A stretch of 64,000 nt of DNA from Streptomyces sp. NBC_00285 (GCF_036174265.1 NZ_CP108055.1:9610001-9674000); one strand, 5' to 3'. Counted from the first letter of the stretch, positions 33,492-43,493 are shown. Notes: a model not told the origin generated them from the sequence alone. Made by a program: numbers and translations.

Positions 33492-35801
33492 ATGACCTCA
33501 GAGCCGGGGCAGTACTCGCAGGTACCCCGAAGAGCCGTGATCGGCACCGCGCTGGGTGGAGTGGCGACGACCGTTTTACCCGGGACGGCCCACGCCGGAC
33601 AGCCCGTGCACGCCGAAAGCGGCGGCAAGCACCCCTGGGTGCTCCGCGACACCATGACCACCGACAGGGCCTGGGCCGCATTCCTGCGCGGCCAGGACCT
33701 GTTGTGGACCAGGCTGCCCACACTCTGGTACGAGGGCCCGTTCCTCGGCGACGGTCTGCTCGGCAGCATGATCTACCAGGAGCCCGGCGCCAACCGGATC
33801 CGCTTCACCGTCCAGCACGGCGAAGTCCAGGACCACCGGCCCGAGTTCGGCAGCGGCTGGGGCACCTGCCGGCTGCCCGTCGGTCACCTCACCCTCGAAC
33901 CGGTCGGCACCATCACCGCCGTCGACTGGCGACTGAGTCTGTGGAACGCCGAACTCACCGGCACCGTCACCACCACCGCCGGCACCCTCACCCTCGCCGC
34001 CCTCATCCACGACGAGGTCCTGGCCGTGCGTGTGACGGCCGACGGAGGCGAACGAGGCACCTGGACCTTCCACCCCGAGGAGGCCATCAGCCCCCGCAAG
34101 ATCAGCGAGGCGCCGCCCGCCGACTACACCGCCAACCCGCCCTGGACCACCCGCACCACCACCGACGGCACCGAGCAGGTCCTCCAGCCCCTCACCGGCG
34201 GTGGCCAGACCGCCACGGCCCACCGCCGCACCGGCGACGACCTGCTGCTCAGCGTCGGGCACAGTCACCCGTCCGACACCGCCGCCGCGGCCGACTCACT
34301 GCGCAACCTCGGTCGCGCGAAGTCCTACAAGGCGCTCAGGCAACGGCACATCCAGTGGTGGCACGCCTTCTACCGCAAGAGCTTCGTCTCCTTCCCCGAC
34401 CAGCGGCTCCAGAGCTTCCACTGGATCCAGCTCTACAAGGTCGCCTCCGCGAGCCGCGCCGGCGGCCCCGTGATGGCCACCTCCGGGCCCTGGCTGGAGC
34501 CCACTCCCTGGCCCGCGGTCTGGTGGAACCTCAACGTCCAACTGGAGTACTGGCTCATCCACGGCTTCAACCACCCGGAACTGGACTCCCTGGCCACCAC
34601 GCTGCGCCAGAACCAGGAACAGCTCATCGCCAACGTGCCCGCCGCCTACCGCGCCGACAGCTCCGGTGTCGGTCGCAGCTCCGACATGTTCGCCAACCGC
34701 GGCGTGGGCCGGCCCGGCACCGGTGCCGAGACCGGCGACCTCACCTGGGCCCTGCACAACGTATGGCTGTCCTACCGCCACTCCATGGACAAGTCCCTGC
34801 TGCGCGACACCGTCTACCCGGTACTGCGCCGGGCCGTCAACTACTACCTGCACTTCCTCACCCCGGGCAGCGACGGCAAGCTCCACCTGCCGAGCACGCT
34901 CTCGCCCGAATACCCCGTCGTGCCGCCGCAGGACACCAACTACGACCTGGCACTGATCCGCTGGGGCTGCCAGACACTCATCGAGTCCTGCGAACTGCTC
35001 GGCGTGGACGACGAGTTGAAGCCGCGCTGGCAGGAGGTGCTGGCCAAGCTCACGCCGTACCCGGTCGACGACAACGGCTTCATGATCGGCGCCGACACCC
35101 CGTACGCGCAGTCCCACCGGCACTACTCGCACCTGCTGATGGTGTACCCGCTGTACCTCGTCAACTGGGACCAGCCCGAGAGCCGCGACCTGATCACGAA
35201 GTCCATCGTCCGCTGGCACGCGCTGACCGGCGCCCACCGCGGCTACAGCTACACCGGTGCCGCCTCGATGTACGCGATGGCCGGCGACGGCGACACGGCG
35301 ATCACCTATCTGCGCAAGTTCTTCGACCCGACCACGCGCTACCCCTGCCGCGTCAACACCCACTACACCGAGGCCGGCCCGGTCATCGAGACCCCGCTGT
35401 CCGCCTCGCAGTCCCTGCACGACATGTTCTGCCAGAGCTGGGGCGGAGTGGTCCGCGTCTTCCCGGCCGTGCCGGCCGCCTGGACGGACCTCACCCTGCA
35501 CAACTTCCGCACCCAGGGCGCCTTCCTGGTCACCGCCGTCCGCAAGGCGGGGAAGACCCGGTTCATCAGGGTCAGAAGTCTGGCGGGGGAGCCCCTCCGG
35601 CTCCGCCACGGCCTCACCGGCCATCTCACCGTGTTGCTCGACGACGGCACCCCGGCCCGCACCCACGACCTCGGCGACGGCACCCTCGCCATCGACCTGC
35701 CCCGCGGCCACGAGGTGCTCGTCCACTCCGGCTCCCGCCCCGACCTGAGCATCGCGCCCGTCGCCGTCAGCGAGCCGGGACCGGCGTGGGGCCTGCCGTA
35801 G
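33492..35801 (+). CDS. secreted GH95-like glycoside hydrolase (alpha-L-fucosidase type)
   Basis: The 769-residue protein has a Tat-type signal (VPRRAVIGTALGGVATTVLP). An N-terminal beta-sandwich domain (about 60-270) precedes an (alpha/alpha)6 barrel (about 285-640). The segment WWNLNVQLEYWLIHGFNHPE corresponds to the GH95 motif with the two catalytic-site asparagines (N-x-N). The barrel ends near SASQSLHDMFCQSWGGVVRV, followed by a C-terminal beta domain. GH95 enzymes remove alpha-1,2-linked L-fucose or L-galactose. The sequence is divergent (LNVQLEYW rather than NINxxMNYW), so substrate details may differ. GGAGG precedes the ATG. It forms an operon with the GH97 gene (26 bp gap). Confidence 0.82.
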   Translation: MTSEPGQYSQVPRRAVIGTALGGVATTVLPGTAHAGQPVHAESGGKHPWVLRDTMTTDRAWAAFLRGQDLLWTRLPTLWYEGPFLGDGLLGSMIYQEPGANRIRFTVQHGEVQDHRPEFGSGWGTCRLPVGHLTLEPVGTITAVDWRLSLWNAELTGTVTTTAGTLTLAALIHDEVLAVRVTADGGERGTWTFHPEEAISPRKISEAPPADYTANPPWTTRTTTDGTEQVLQPLTGGGQTATAHRRTGDDLLLSVGHSHPSDTAAAADSLRNLGRAKSYKALRQRHIQWWHAFYRKSFVSFPDQRLQSFHWIQLYKVASASRAGGPVMATSGPWLEPTPWPAVWWNLNVQLEYWLIHGFNHPELDSLATTLRQNQEQLIANVPAAYRADSSGVGRSSDMFANRGVGRPGTGAETGDLTWALHNVWLSYRHSMDKSLLRDTVYPVLRRAVNYYLHFLTPGSDGKLHLPSTLSPEYPVVPPQDTNYDLALIRWGCQTLIESCELLGVDDELKPRWQEVLAKLTPYPVDDNGFMIGADTPYAQSHRHYSHLLMVYPLYLVNWDQPESRDLITKSIVRWHALTGAHRGYSYTGAASMYAMAGDGDTAITYLRKFFDPTTRYPCRVNTHYTEAGPVIETPLSASQSLHDMFCQSWGGVVRVFPAVPAAWTDLTLHNFRTQGAFLVTAVRKAGKTRFIRVRSLAGEPLRLRHGLTGHLTVLLDDGTPARTHDLGDGTLAIDLPRGHEVLVHSGSRPDLSIAPVAVSEPGPAWGLP

Positions 35802-35827
35802 AGGGCCACACACCTCGGAGGGATTCC

Positions 35828-37738
35828 ATGGCTGTTCCGATCAGAACCGCGGTCGCCGCGCTCTGCGCCTCGCTGGCGGCCGCACTCCTCACCACCGTCC
35901 CCGCACGTGCCGACCAGCCCGACGACCAGAACGTCCAGCACGACCAAGCCTGGTCCGTGTCCACAGGAGCACACGCGCCCCGCGCACAGATCACCCTCGA
36001 CGACGCCACCGGCACACTGACTCTCGCGGTGTCCCGGGACGGCCGTACGGTCATCGAACCGTCCCCCGTCGGCATCGTCACCGAACAGGCTGACCTGTCC
36101 AAGGACTTGCGCTTCCTGCACGTCAAGAACCGTAAGGTGCAGGAGCGTTACCGGACGAAGTCCGGCAAACGCCTGGACCGCCACGTCCGCATGAACGAGA
36201 CCCGTCTGTCGTTCGCCACCACCGCGGGGGCCCGCCTCGACCTCGTCGTCCGCGCCTCCGCCGACGGTGTCGCCTACCGGTACGTCCTGCCCACCGGATC
36301 CGGTGACGTCCTCGCCGAGACCTCCGCCTTCGACCTCCCGCCGGACGCGCGCGCCTGGCTGGGCACCTACCGGGTCGACAACGAGGGCCAGTTCGCCCAG
36401 TACACCGCAGCGACGGCCCCCACCGCCGACTACTCCGACCAGGCCCTGTTCGCAACCGACGGCGGCTACACGCTGCTTGCCGAGTCCGGCGTCAGCGGTA
36501 CGTACTCCGGCGCCCGCCTCGCCCACCAGCAGGGCTCCGGCACCTACCGCATCAAGCTCGCCGACGACCGCGTCGCCTCCACCGGCGCCCTGGCCACCCC
36601 GTGGCGGGCCATGGTCACCGGCGACCTCGCGACCGTCACCCGCTCCACCTTCACCGACGACCTCGCCCCCGCCTCCAAGGTCCGCGACACCTCCTGGATC
36701 AAGCCCGGCACCGTCCTGTGGACCTGGCTCGCCGGCGGCAGGGAAGCGGGTCAGAGCCTCGCCGCGCAGAGGGCGTACGTCGACTACGCGGCCGAACGCC
36801 ACTGGCCGTACGAGGCAGTTGACGCCGGCTGGTACTACCGGCCGGGGGAGTGGGACGTCACCGATCCCGACTGGCAGACCGACAGCTGGATGCCGGAACT
36901 CGTCCGGTACGCCCGCGCCAAGGGCGTCGGAATCGTCGTCTGGATCCACCAGCGCGACCTCGACACCGCCGACGAACGCGCCCAGTGGCTGCCCACCCTG
37001 GAGAAGTGGGGCATCAAGGGCGTGAAGATCGACTTCATGAACTCCGAGGCCCAGCCCATGCTCCAGTGGTACGACACCATCCTCGCGGAGACGGCCGCCC
37101 ACCACCTCATGGTCGACTTCCACGGGTCCACGATCCCCAAGGGCATCCAGCGCACCTGGCCGCAGGTGATGACCCTGGAAGGCGTGGCGGGGGAGGAGAA
37201 GCGCACCAACACCGCCGCCCACCTCACCACCCTGCCCTTCACCCGCAACGTCATCGGCTCCATGGACTTCACCCCCGGCGCCTTCCAACGCGTCGGACTG
37301 CGCCCCAACTCGGACGCGGCCGAGGTCGGCCTCACCGTCGCCTACGAGTCGGGGCTCCAGATGTACGCGGGCACCCCGCAGTCGTACGACGCCCGGCCGC
37401 TCGCCCGGGCCTACTTCGACCAGGTCCCCGCCGCCTGGGACGACACGCGACTGCTCGCCGGTGAACCCGGCCAGGAGGCCGTGCTGGCCCGCCGCAGCGG
37501 TGACCGTTGGTTCCTGGGTGGGGTCTACGCCGGCGCCGCCCGCACCGGCAAGGTGCCGTTGACCCTCGGTCCGGGACGGTGGCTGGTGGAGACGATCCGA
37601 GACGGTTCCGACGGCCTCGTCCAGGACCGGCATGTGCTGCGCGGCGGCGGCACACTGAGCGTCGACGTCGTGGCGAACGGCGGTTTCGTCGCGCTCGCCT
37701 GCCCCTGGCGGGCAGGCGTCACCACCTGCTACCGCTGA
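35828..37738 (+). CDS. secreted GH97-family glycoside hydrolase
   Basis: The 636-residue exported protein (Sec signal, cleavage after PARA) has the GH97 layout: N-terminal beta-sandwich (about 30-270), TIM barrel (about 275-540) and C-terminal beta domain. The barrel contains YEAVDAGWYYRPGEWDV, KGVKIDFMNSEAQPMLQWYD, and FHGSTIPKGIQRTWPQVMTL followed by EGVAGEE. Retaining GH97 enzymes use an Asp nucleophile at the position of KIDFM, so this is more likely a retaining alpha-galactosidase-type member than an inverting SusB-type glucosidase. GGAGG lies six bases before the ATG. Co-transcription with GH95 suggests both act on the same branched glycan. Confidence 0.88.
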   Translation: MAVPIRTAVAALCASLAAALLTTVPARADQPDDQNVQHDQAWSVSTGAHAPRAQITLDDATGTLTLAVSRDGRTVIEPSPVGIVTEQADLSKDLRFLHVKNRKVQERYRTKSGKRLDRHVRMNETRLSFATTAGARLDLVVRASADGVAYRYVLPTGSGDVLAETSAFDLPPDARAWLGTYRVDNEGQFAQYTAATAPTADYSDQALFATDGGYTLLAESGVSGTYSGARLAHQQGSGTYRIKLADDRVASTGALATPWRAMVTGDLATVTRSTFTDDLAPASKVRDTSWIKPGTVLWTWLAGGREAGQSLAAQRAYVDYAAERHWPYEAVDAGWYYRPGEWDVTDPDWQTDSWMPELVRYARAKGVGIVVWIHQRDLDTADERAQWLPTLEKWGIKGVKIDFMNSEAQPMLQWYDTILAETAAHHLMVDFHGSTIPKGIQRTWPQVMTLEGVAGEEKRTNTAAHLTTLPFTRNVIGSMDFTPGAFQRVGLRPNSDAAEVGLTVAYESGLQMYAGTPQSYDARPLARAYFDQVPAAWDDTRLLAGEPGQEAVLARRSGDRWFLGGVYAGAARTGKVPLTLGPGRWLVETIRDGSDGLVQDRHVLRGGGTLSVDVVANGGFVALACPWRAGVTTCYR

Positions 37739-37751
37739 GCGCACGGTCGTT

Positions 37752-37801
37752 CCGGGAGTGGTGTCCGGTCGGTGATGTCGCCGATCGGACACGGCTCCCG
37801 G
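37752..37801 (+). terminator. terminator of the GH95-GH97 operon
   Basis: A long hairpin pairs CCGGGAG (37752-37758) with CTCCCGG (37795-37801). Inside a 3x3 internal loop, TGTCCGGTCGG (37762-37772) pairs with CCGATCGGACA (3781-91 of the same block, i.e. 37781-37791) with one G-U. It starts 13 bp after the GH97 stop. Confidence 0.8.
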
Positions 37802-37913
37802 ACGCCGGACTTCCGCACCGGGCCCCGCCAGATCACCGGGCCTCGCTAGGCTGGGTCCCGGAGGTGCCCAAGTGGCCGAAGAGGCACGGCAGTTGCAGGA
37901 AGTTCCCGAGTCC

Positions 37914-39137
37914 ATGACGTCCACGACGGTCGTCGTGATAGGCGCGGGTCCGGCCGGGATGACCGTCGCCACCCTGCTCCAGCACAGCGGCATCGACTGC
38001 GTCGTACTCGAACGCAGCTCCCGCGACCACGTGGCGCAGCGCCAGCGCGCCGGGATCGTCGAGACCCGCGCGGTCCGGATGTTCGAGTCCTGGGGACTGA
38101 CGGACCGTGTCCTCGGCGGTGTCCCCTATGACGGCATCCTGGAGTTCCGGGTGGACGGCCACAGTCATCTGGTCTCCGACAGCGACGGCTCCCAAGGCCC
38201 CGCGGCCCGCCTGTGCCCCCAGCAGGTTCTCGTGCAGAAGCTCACCGCGACCTTCCTGGAGGGCGGAGGCGACCTGCGGTTCGAGGCCGCCGACGTCTCC
38301 CTGCACGACCTGACCGGCGAGCGGCCCACGGTCCGCTACCGCGCTCCGGACGGCACGCCTCGCGCCATCACCTGCGCATTCGTGGCGGGCTGCGACGGCG
38401 ACCGCGGAGTGAGCCGTACGGCGGTCCCCGACGGCGTGCTCACCGCGCACGCCTTCGACCACGGCATCGGCTGGCTCACGGTCCTCGCCGACGCCCCGCC
38501 CCCGGCCCACCCCCTCCTGGCCGTCAGCCGACAGGGCTTCGCCGCCCACTTCCCCCGCGGCCCGCACTCCAGCCGCTACTACCTCCAGTGCCCGCCCGAC
38601 GACCATCCCGACGCCTGGTCGGAGACCCGCGTCTGGGACGCCCTGCGCACCAGGCTCGGCGACCCCGCCCTCGCCTCCGGCCCGATCACCGACCGCGAGA
38701 TCTTCCGGCTCCGCAGCCTCGTCCATGACCCCATGCAGTACGGCCGTCTCTTCCTGGTCGGCGACGCGGCGCACATCGTGTCCCCCATGGGCGGCAAGGG
38801 CATGAACCTCGCCCTGTACGACGCCGATCTCCTCGCCCGAGCCGTGCGCGATGTCGTCCGAGGCGACGACGACACCGCCCTGCGTACCTACTCGTCGCGC
38901 TGTCTGCGCCGGGTCTGGAACGACCAGGAGTTCTCCCATTGGCTCACCCGGACCCTCCACGACGCGGGCGACGCCGAGCCCTTCCTGCGCAACCTCGCGC
39001 GCGCCCGACTCGACCGGCTCTTCAACTCCCCGGCCTCGGCCGGCGCCTTCGCGGAACTCATGACGGGCCTGGACCCGACCGGCCGCACGGTCACTGAGAA
39101 CCTCCCCGGCAACCTTTCCGGCGTCGGCGGCGACTGA
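37914..39137 (+). CDS. pobA: 4-hydroxybenzoate 3-monooxygenase
   Basis: The 407-residue flavoprotein has the FAD fingerprint VVVIGAGPAGMTVATLLQHS, the PobA-type RQRAGIVETRAVRMFESWGL, the DG motif AGCDGDRGVSR and the second FAD motif LFLVGDAAHIVSPMGGKGMN. It hydroxylates 4-hydroxybenzoate to protocatechuate with NAD(P)H and oxygen. In this region of glycan-degrading genes it may handle lignin- or hydroxycinnamate-derived aromatics from plant cell walls. ATG 37914 begins the Rossmann strand; a GTG 14 codons upstream is in frame. No protocatechuate pathway genes are in the window. Confidence 0.87.
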   Translation: MTSTTVVVIGAGPAGMTVATLLQHSGIDCVVLERSSRDHVAQRQRAGIVETRAVRMFESWGLTDRVLGGVPYDGILEFRVDGHSHLVSDSDGSQGPAARLCPQQVLVQKLTATFLEGGGDLRFEAADVSLHDLTGERPTVRYRAPDGTPRAITCAFVAGCDGDRGVSRTAVPDGVLTAHAFDHGIGWLTVLADAPPPAHPLLAVSRQGFAAHFPRGPHSSRYYLQCPPDDHPDAWSETRVWDALRTRLGDPALASGPITDREIFRLRSLVHDPMQYGRLFLVGDAAHIVSPMGGKGMNLALYDADLLARAVRDVVRGDDDTALRTYSSRCLRRVWNDQEFSHWLTRTLHDAGDAEPFLRNLARARLDRLFNSPASAGAFAELMTGLDPTGRTVTENLPGNLSGVGGD

Positions 39138-39275
39138 CGATTCGGAAGGTCCCTCCGGCGGAGGACCGCCCCTACTCTGCGCACCCGGTCAACTCGACCT
39201 CGGTCCAAAGGCGTTCGCGAAGCTCGCCGCCCCCGTCCAGGGCCCGGTTCGACAGCCGGGCATGGGGCCCTGACC

Positions 39276-39320
39276 AGGGACCGTTCCGCCGAACGTCACC
39301 GTCATGACGGAACGGTCCTT
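39276..39320. terminator. bidirectional terminator between pobA and araD
   Basis: AGGGACCGTTCCG (39276-39288) pairs with CGGAACGGTCCTT (39308-39320) over 13 bp with one G-U, around a 19-base loop. It lies between two convergent genes, 26 bp from the araD stop. Confidence 0.8.
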
Positions 39321-39345
39321 GCACACGCCTGCTGTAGAGCGAGCG

Positions 39346-40062
39346 TCAGCTGGTGGTGGGGTTGCCGTAGTAGGCGTCGGGTCCGTGCTTGCGGGTGTAG
39401 TGGCGGTTGAGGAGGTGGGGCGGTGGGGGAGCCGTCGGCGACAGGGCGAGGGTGTGGAGGGCGATGTCGGCGACGGCTTCGCAGATGATGGCGTGTTCGA
39501 GGGATTTACGTGCGCTGGCGCCCCAGGTGAAGGGGCCGTGGTGGGCGACGAGGGCGGCGGGGACTTCCAGAGCCCGCTGATCGTCGCCTTCCAGGAGGTC
39601 CACGATGACTTGGCCGGTGTTGTACTCGTAGTCCTTCGCGCACTGTTCGGCGGTGAGGTCGGGGGTGACGGGGATGGGGCCGTTGAAGGTGTCGGCGTGG
39701 GTGGTGCCCAGGACGGGGATGTCACGGTGGGCCTGGGCGAAGGCGACGGCGTGGGTGGAGTGGGTGTGGGTGATGCCGCCGATGGAGGGAAAGGCCTGGT
39801 ACAGGCTGCGGTGGGTTTCCGTGTCGGTGGAGGGGCGCAGGTCACCGTTGACGACGATGCCGTCGGAGAGGCGGACGGTGACGAGGTGGTCGAGGGTGAG
39901 CTGGTCGTAGGGCACGCCGGACGGTTTGATCACGAACACGCCGGCGGTGCGGTCGATGCCGCTGACGTTGCCCCAGGTCAGGGTGGCCAGTCCGGCCTCG
40001 GGGATGGCCAGGTTGGCTTCCAGGACTTCCTTGTGGAGTCCGTCCGGGGCGGTCGTGGTCAT
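39346..40062 (-). CDS. araD: L-ribulose-5-phosphate 4-epimerase
   Basis: This 238-residue class II aldolase-fold enzyme has the N-terminal TWGNVSGIDRTAGVFVIKPS, the zinc-ligand region GGITHTHSTHAVAFAQAHRD and the substrate-loop ALVAHHGPFTWGASARKSLE. A C-terminal HYTRKHGPDAYYGN matches AraD. It converts L-ribulose-5-phosphate to D-xylulose-5-phosphate, the last step of arabinose entry to the pentose phosphate pathway. It is last of the araB-araA-araD operon. Confidence 0.93.
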   Translation of the reverse strand: MTTTAPDGLHKEVLEANLAIPEAGLATLTWGNVSGIDRTAGVFVIKPSGVPYDQLTLDHLVTVRLSDGIVVNGDLRPSTDTETHRSLYQAFPSIGGITHTHSTHAVAFAQAHRDIPVLGTTHADTFNGPIPVTPDLTAEQCAKDYEYNTGQVIVDLLEGDDQRALEVPAALVAHHGPFTWGASARKSLEHAIICEAVADIALHTLALSPTAPPPPHLLNRHYTRKHGPDAYYGNPTTS

Positions 40063-40096
40063 TTCGTGTCTCCTTGGGTGTGGTTGGTGGTGGTGG

Positions 40097-41614
40097 TTAG
40101 AGGTTTTGGGCGAGGCGGTGGTAGGCGGCGTTCCAGCGGAGTTCTTTGGCGAATTGGTTGGTGGTGGTGTTTTCGTCGATGGTGAGGAGTTCGACGTTGG
40201 TCATGGTGGCGTAGTCGGTGAGGGTTTCGAGGTCGAGGGCGGTGCTGAGGACGGTGTGGTGGGGTGCGCCGGCCAGGAGCCAGCTTTCGGCGGATTCGGC
40301 GAGGGAGGGGTGGGGTGTCCAGACGGCGCGGGCGACGGGGAGGTTGGGGAGGTCCTGGTCGGGGGTGACGACGTCGATGGTGTTGGCGGTGAGGCGGAAG
40401 CGGTCGCCGAGGTCGGAGAGGCCGACGACGATGGCGGGGCCTGCGGCGGCGTTGAAGACGAGGCGGACGGGGTCTTCGCGGTCGCCGATGGACAGGGGGT
40501 GGATTTCGCAGGTGGGTCGGTCGGCGGCGATGGTGGGGCAGACTTCGAGCATGTGGGCGCCGAGGACGCGGGGGGTGCCGGGGCCGAGGTGGTAGGTGTA
40601 GTCCTCCATGAAGCTGGTGCCGCCGTGCTGTCCTGCGGCCATGACTTTCATGGTGCGCAGGAGGGCGGAGGTTTTCCAGTCGCCTTCGCCGCCGAAGCCG
40701 TAGCCGTCGGCCATCAGGCGTTGCACGGCCAGGCCGGGGAGTTGGCGCAGGGCGCCGAGGTCTTCGAAGTTGGTGGTGAAGGCGGTGAAGTTGCCTTCGG
40801 TGAGGAAGGTGCGCAGGCCCAGTTCCTGGCGGGCGGCGTAGACGAGGGAGTCGTGGCGGTCGGCGCCGGGGCGCAGTTCGGGGGCGACGTCGTAGAGGTC
40901 GGTGTATTGGGTGGCGAGTTCCCGGGCCGTCTTGTCTTCTACTGCGTCGACGACGGCGACGAGGTCGTTGACGCCGTAGGTGTTGACGGAGTAGCCGAAG
41001 CGGAGTTGGGCTTCGACTTTGTCGCCTTCGGTGACGGCGACGTCGCGCATGTTGTCGCCGAAGCGGGCCAGGCGCAGGGTGCGGGAGGCGTGGCGGCCGG
41101 CGGCGGCGCGGGCCCAGGCGGTGATCCGGTGGGTGACGCGGGGGTCGGTGGCGTGACCGGCGACGATCTTCCGGTTGACGCCGACGCGGGCTTCGATGTG
41201 GCCGAATTCGCGGTCGCCGTGGGCGGCCTGGTTGAGGTTCATGAAGTCCATGTCGATGCTGGGCCAGGGCAGTGACTGGTTGTGCTGGGTGTGGAAGTGC
41301 AGCAGTGGCCGGTCCAGGGCGGACAGGCCGGCGATCCACATTTTGGCCGGGGAGAAGGTGTGCATCCAGGCGATCACGCCGACGCAGGTGTCGGAGGTGC
41401 TGGCCTCCTGGCAGACGCGGCGGATCGCCTCGGCGTCGGTCAGGACCGGCTTCCACACGATCCGGACCGGGATCTGCGCGTTCTCGTCCAGCAGGCCGCA
41501 GATCTCCCGGGACTGCGCGGCCACCTGCTCCAGCACATCATCGCCGTACAGACCCTGACTACCCGTCAGAAACCAGATCTCCTGACCCGGAAAAGAAGAC
41601 GTGTCGCTGCTCAT
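40097..41614 (-). CDS. araA: L-arabinose isomerase
   Basis: The 504-residue enzyme shows the AraA signature [55 protein letters not shown] and the metal-site region [20 protein letters not shown]. It isomerises L-arabinose to L-ribulose with Mn2+. ATG 41614 is preceded by AAGGA; an upstream in-frame GTG at 41632 overlaps that site and is unlikely. It lies between araB and araD on the same strand. Confidence 0.95.
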   Translation of the reverse strand: MSSDTSSFPGQEIWFLTGSQGLYGDDVLEQVAAQSREICGLLDENAQIPVRIVWKPVLTDAEAIRRVCQEASTSDTCVGVIAWMHTFSPAKMWIAGLSALDRPLLHFHTQHNQSLPWPSIDMDFMNLNQAAHGDREFGHIEARVGVNRKIVAGHATDPRVTHRITAWARAAAGRHASRTLRLARFGDNMRDVAVTEGDKVEAQLRFGYSVNTYGVNDLVAVVDAVEDKTARELATQYTDLYDVAPELRPGADRHDSLVYAARQELGLRTFLTEGNFTAFTTNFEDLGALRQLPGLAVQRLMADGYGFGGEGDWKTSALLRTMKVMAAGQHGGTSFMEDYTYHLGPGTPRVLGAHMLEVCPTIAADRPTCEIHPLSIGDREDPVRLVFNAAAGPAIVVGLSDLGDRFRLTANTIDVVTPDQDLPNLPVARAVWTPHPSLAESAESWLLAGAPHHTVLSTALDLETLTDYATMTNVELLTIDENTTTNQFAKELRWNAAYHRLAQNL

Positions 41615-41689
41615 AAGGGGTGTTCCTTTCACACAGAGGGAAATCGACCGTGCGCACGCAGGCGCAGGCAGGCAGGCGGGCGTGGCGGG

Positions 41690-43369
41690 TCAGGCCATGG
41701 CTTGGGCGCGGAGGGTGCGCAGGCGGTGCATGACCTGGTTGGTGCCGCGGCCGAAGTAGTCGTGCAGGAGCTGGTATTCGGCGTAGAGGCGGTCGTAGGC
41801 GGCGGCCCGGTCGGGGTCGGGCTGATACACGCCGCGTTCGGCCTTGCCCATCGAGCGGGCGCAGGCCTGGATGTCGGGGTAGGCGCCGGCCGCGACCGCG
41901 GCGTGCATGGCCGCACCCAGCGCGGGACCCTGGGCGGAGGCGATCACACTCAGCGGCAGCCGCGTGACATCGGCGTAGATCTGCATGAGCAGGGCGTTCT
42001 TCGTCAGCCCGCCCGCGATGATCAGCTCACCCACCGGCACCCCCGAGGCTTCGAACGCCTCGATGATGGTCCGCGTCCCGAACGCGGTCGCCTCCAGCAA
42101 CGCCCGGTAGATGTCCTCCGGACGGGTCGAGAGGGTCTGGCCCACGATCACACCGCTCAGGTCGTGGTCGACCAGGACGGAACGGTTGCCGCTGTGCCAG
42201 TCCAGCGCGACCAGACCGTGCTCCCCCACCTTCTGCCCGGCCGCCAGCCCGGTCAGATACTCGTGCGGATCCTGACCCAGAGCGGCAGCCTGCTCCGCAT
42301 AAGCGGCGGGGAAACCGGTCCGGATGAACCAGCCGAAAATATCGCCGACCCCGCTCTGCCCTGCCTCATACCCCCACAGCCCGGGCAGGATCCCCCCGTC
42401 CACGACCCCGCACATGCCCGGCACCACACCCTGCTGGTCCGAACTCATCACATGACACGTCGAGGTGCCCATGATGGCCACCATCTGCCCCGGCGCAACG
42501 GCTCCGGCCGCGGGCGCCGTGACATGCGCGTCCACGTTGCCGACACACACCGCGATGCCCTCCGGCAGGCCCGTCCACGCCGCCGCCTCGGCCGTCAGCG
42601 ACCCGGCCCGCCCGCCCAGCTGACCGATCGGATGCTCCAGCTTGTCCGCCACAAACCCCGCGAACTCCGGGTTCAGCGCCGCCAGGAACTGCTCCGAGGG
42701 ATACACACCGTCCTGAAGCTGACCCTTATACCCGGCCGTGCAGGCGTTACGGACATACGTGCCGCACAACTGCCACACGATCCAGTCCGCCGCCTCCACC
42801 CACCGCTCCATCCGGTGATACAGCTCCGGATCCTCCTCCAGCAACTGCAACGCCTTCGCGAACTCCCACTCCGAAGAAATCTTCCCCCCGTACCGCTGCA
42901 GCCAGGCTTCCTTACGCTCCCCCGCCAACTGCGTGATCCGGTCCGCCTGCGCCTGCGCCGCATGATGACGCCACAACTTCACATACGCATGCGGACGCCC
43001 CGACAGGCCCTCCACCTCACACAACGGCGTCCCGTCCGCCAGCACCGCAACCATCGTGCACGCCGTGAAATCCGTCCCGATCCCCACCACCCGACCGGCA
43101 TCCACCCCCGCCACCGACAACGCCGCCGGCACCGCATGACGCAACACATCCACATAATCCGACGGCACCTGCAACGCCCAGTCCGGCCCCAACCGCGTCC
43201 CGTCCGGCAACACACGGTCCAACACCCCATGCGGATACACATACTCCGCAGAACCCAACTCCGCCCCATCACGGACACGGACCACCACAGCCCGCCCCGA
43301 CAACGTCCCGTAATCCACACCGACGACATAGGTGTCGGAAGAGGAGGATTCCTGGTGCTCGGAATTCAC
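41690..43369 (-). CDS. araB: L-ribulokinase
   Basis: The 559-residue FGGY kinase begins VVGVDYGTLSGRAVVVRV (phosphate 1 loop). It has GIGTDFTACTMVAVLADGTP, GNVDAHVTAPAAGAVAPGQM, MGTSTCHVMSSDQQ and the C-terminal FGGY signature region GELIIAGGLTKNALLMQIYA. It phosphorylates L-ribulose. It is first gene of araBAD. Its leader carries a dyad and a palindrome described separately, which suggests arabinose-responsive repression, but no araR gene is nearby. Confidence 0.95.
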   Translation of the reverse strand: MNSEHQESSSSDTYVVGVDYGTLSGRAVVVRVRDGAELGSAEYVYPHGVLDRVLPDGTRLGPDWALQVPSDYVDVLRHAVPAALSVAGVDAGRVVGIGTDFTACTMVAVLADGTPLCEVEGLSGRPHAYVKLWRHHAAQAQADRITQLAGERKEAWLQRYGGKISSEWEFAKALQLLEEDPELYHRMERWVEAADWIVWQLCGTYVRNACTAGYKGQLQDGVYPSEQFLAALNPEFAGFVADKLEHPIGQLGGRAGSLTAEAAAWTGLPEGIAVCVGNVDAHVTAPAAGAVAPGQMVAIMGTSTCHVMSSDQQGVVPGMCGVVDGGILPGLWGYEAGQSGVGDIFGWFIRTGFPAAYAEQAAALGQDPHEYLTGLAAGQKVGEHGLVALDWHSGNRSVLVDHDLSGVIVGQTLSTRPEDIYRALLEATAFGTRTIIEAFEASGVPVGELIIAGGLTKNALLMQIYADVTRLPLSVIASAQGPALGAAMHAAVAAGAYPDIQACARSMGKAERGVYQPDPDRAAAYDRLYAEYQLLHDYFGRGTNQVMHRLRTLRAQAMA

Positions 43370-43404
43370 GGCGAGGAGCCTTCCTGTCGCAGTATCGAAC
43401 CACG

Positions 43405-43418
43405 TTCGAGATTTCGAA
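43405..43418. promoter_or_regulatory. ara operator candidate
   Basis: TTCGAGATTTCGAA is a dyad with 5-bp arms (TTCGA/TCGAA) 36 bp before the araB start codon. A half site ATCGAAC lies at 43394-43400. The position fits repression of the araBAD promoter. Confidence 0.45.
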
Positions 43419-43435
43419 TGATTGTCTTCATTCTA

Positions 43436-43447
43436 GCAAGTACTTGC
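43436..43447. promoter_or_regulatory. perfect palindrome upstream of araB
   Basis: GCAAGTACTTGC is a perfect 12-bp palindrome, 67 bp before araB and just beyond the terminator of the next operon. It could be a second regulator site. Confidence 0.4.
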
Positions 43448-43453
43448 CAGGCC

Positions 43454-43484
43454 CCGTCCAGAGCCCGGTAAGGGCTCTGGACGG
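43454..43484 (-). terminator. terminator of the clan GH-A glycosidase gene
   Basis: CCGTCCAGAGCCC (43454-43466) and GGGCTCTGGACGG (43472-43484) form a perfect 13-bp stem with a five-base loop, ten bases after the stop codon at 43494 on the minus strand. Confidence 0.85.
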
Positions 43485-43493
43485 AAGATGACG

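Noticed and set aside
33704..35827. A 700-codon upstream extension of the GH97 frame through the GH95 gene
   Set aside because: It is Arg/Pro/His-rich, overlaps GH95 completely in another frame, and GH97 has its own signal peptide and ribosome site at 35828.
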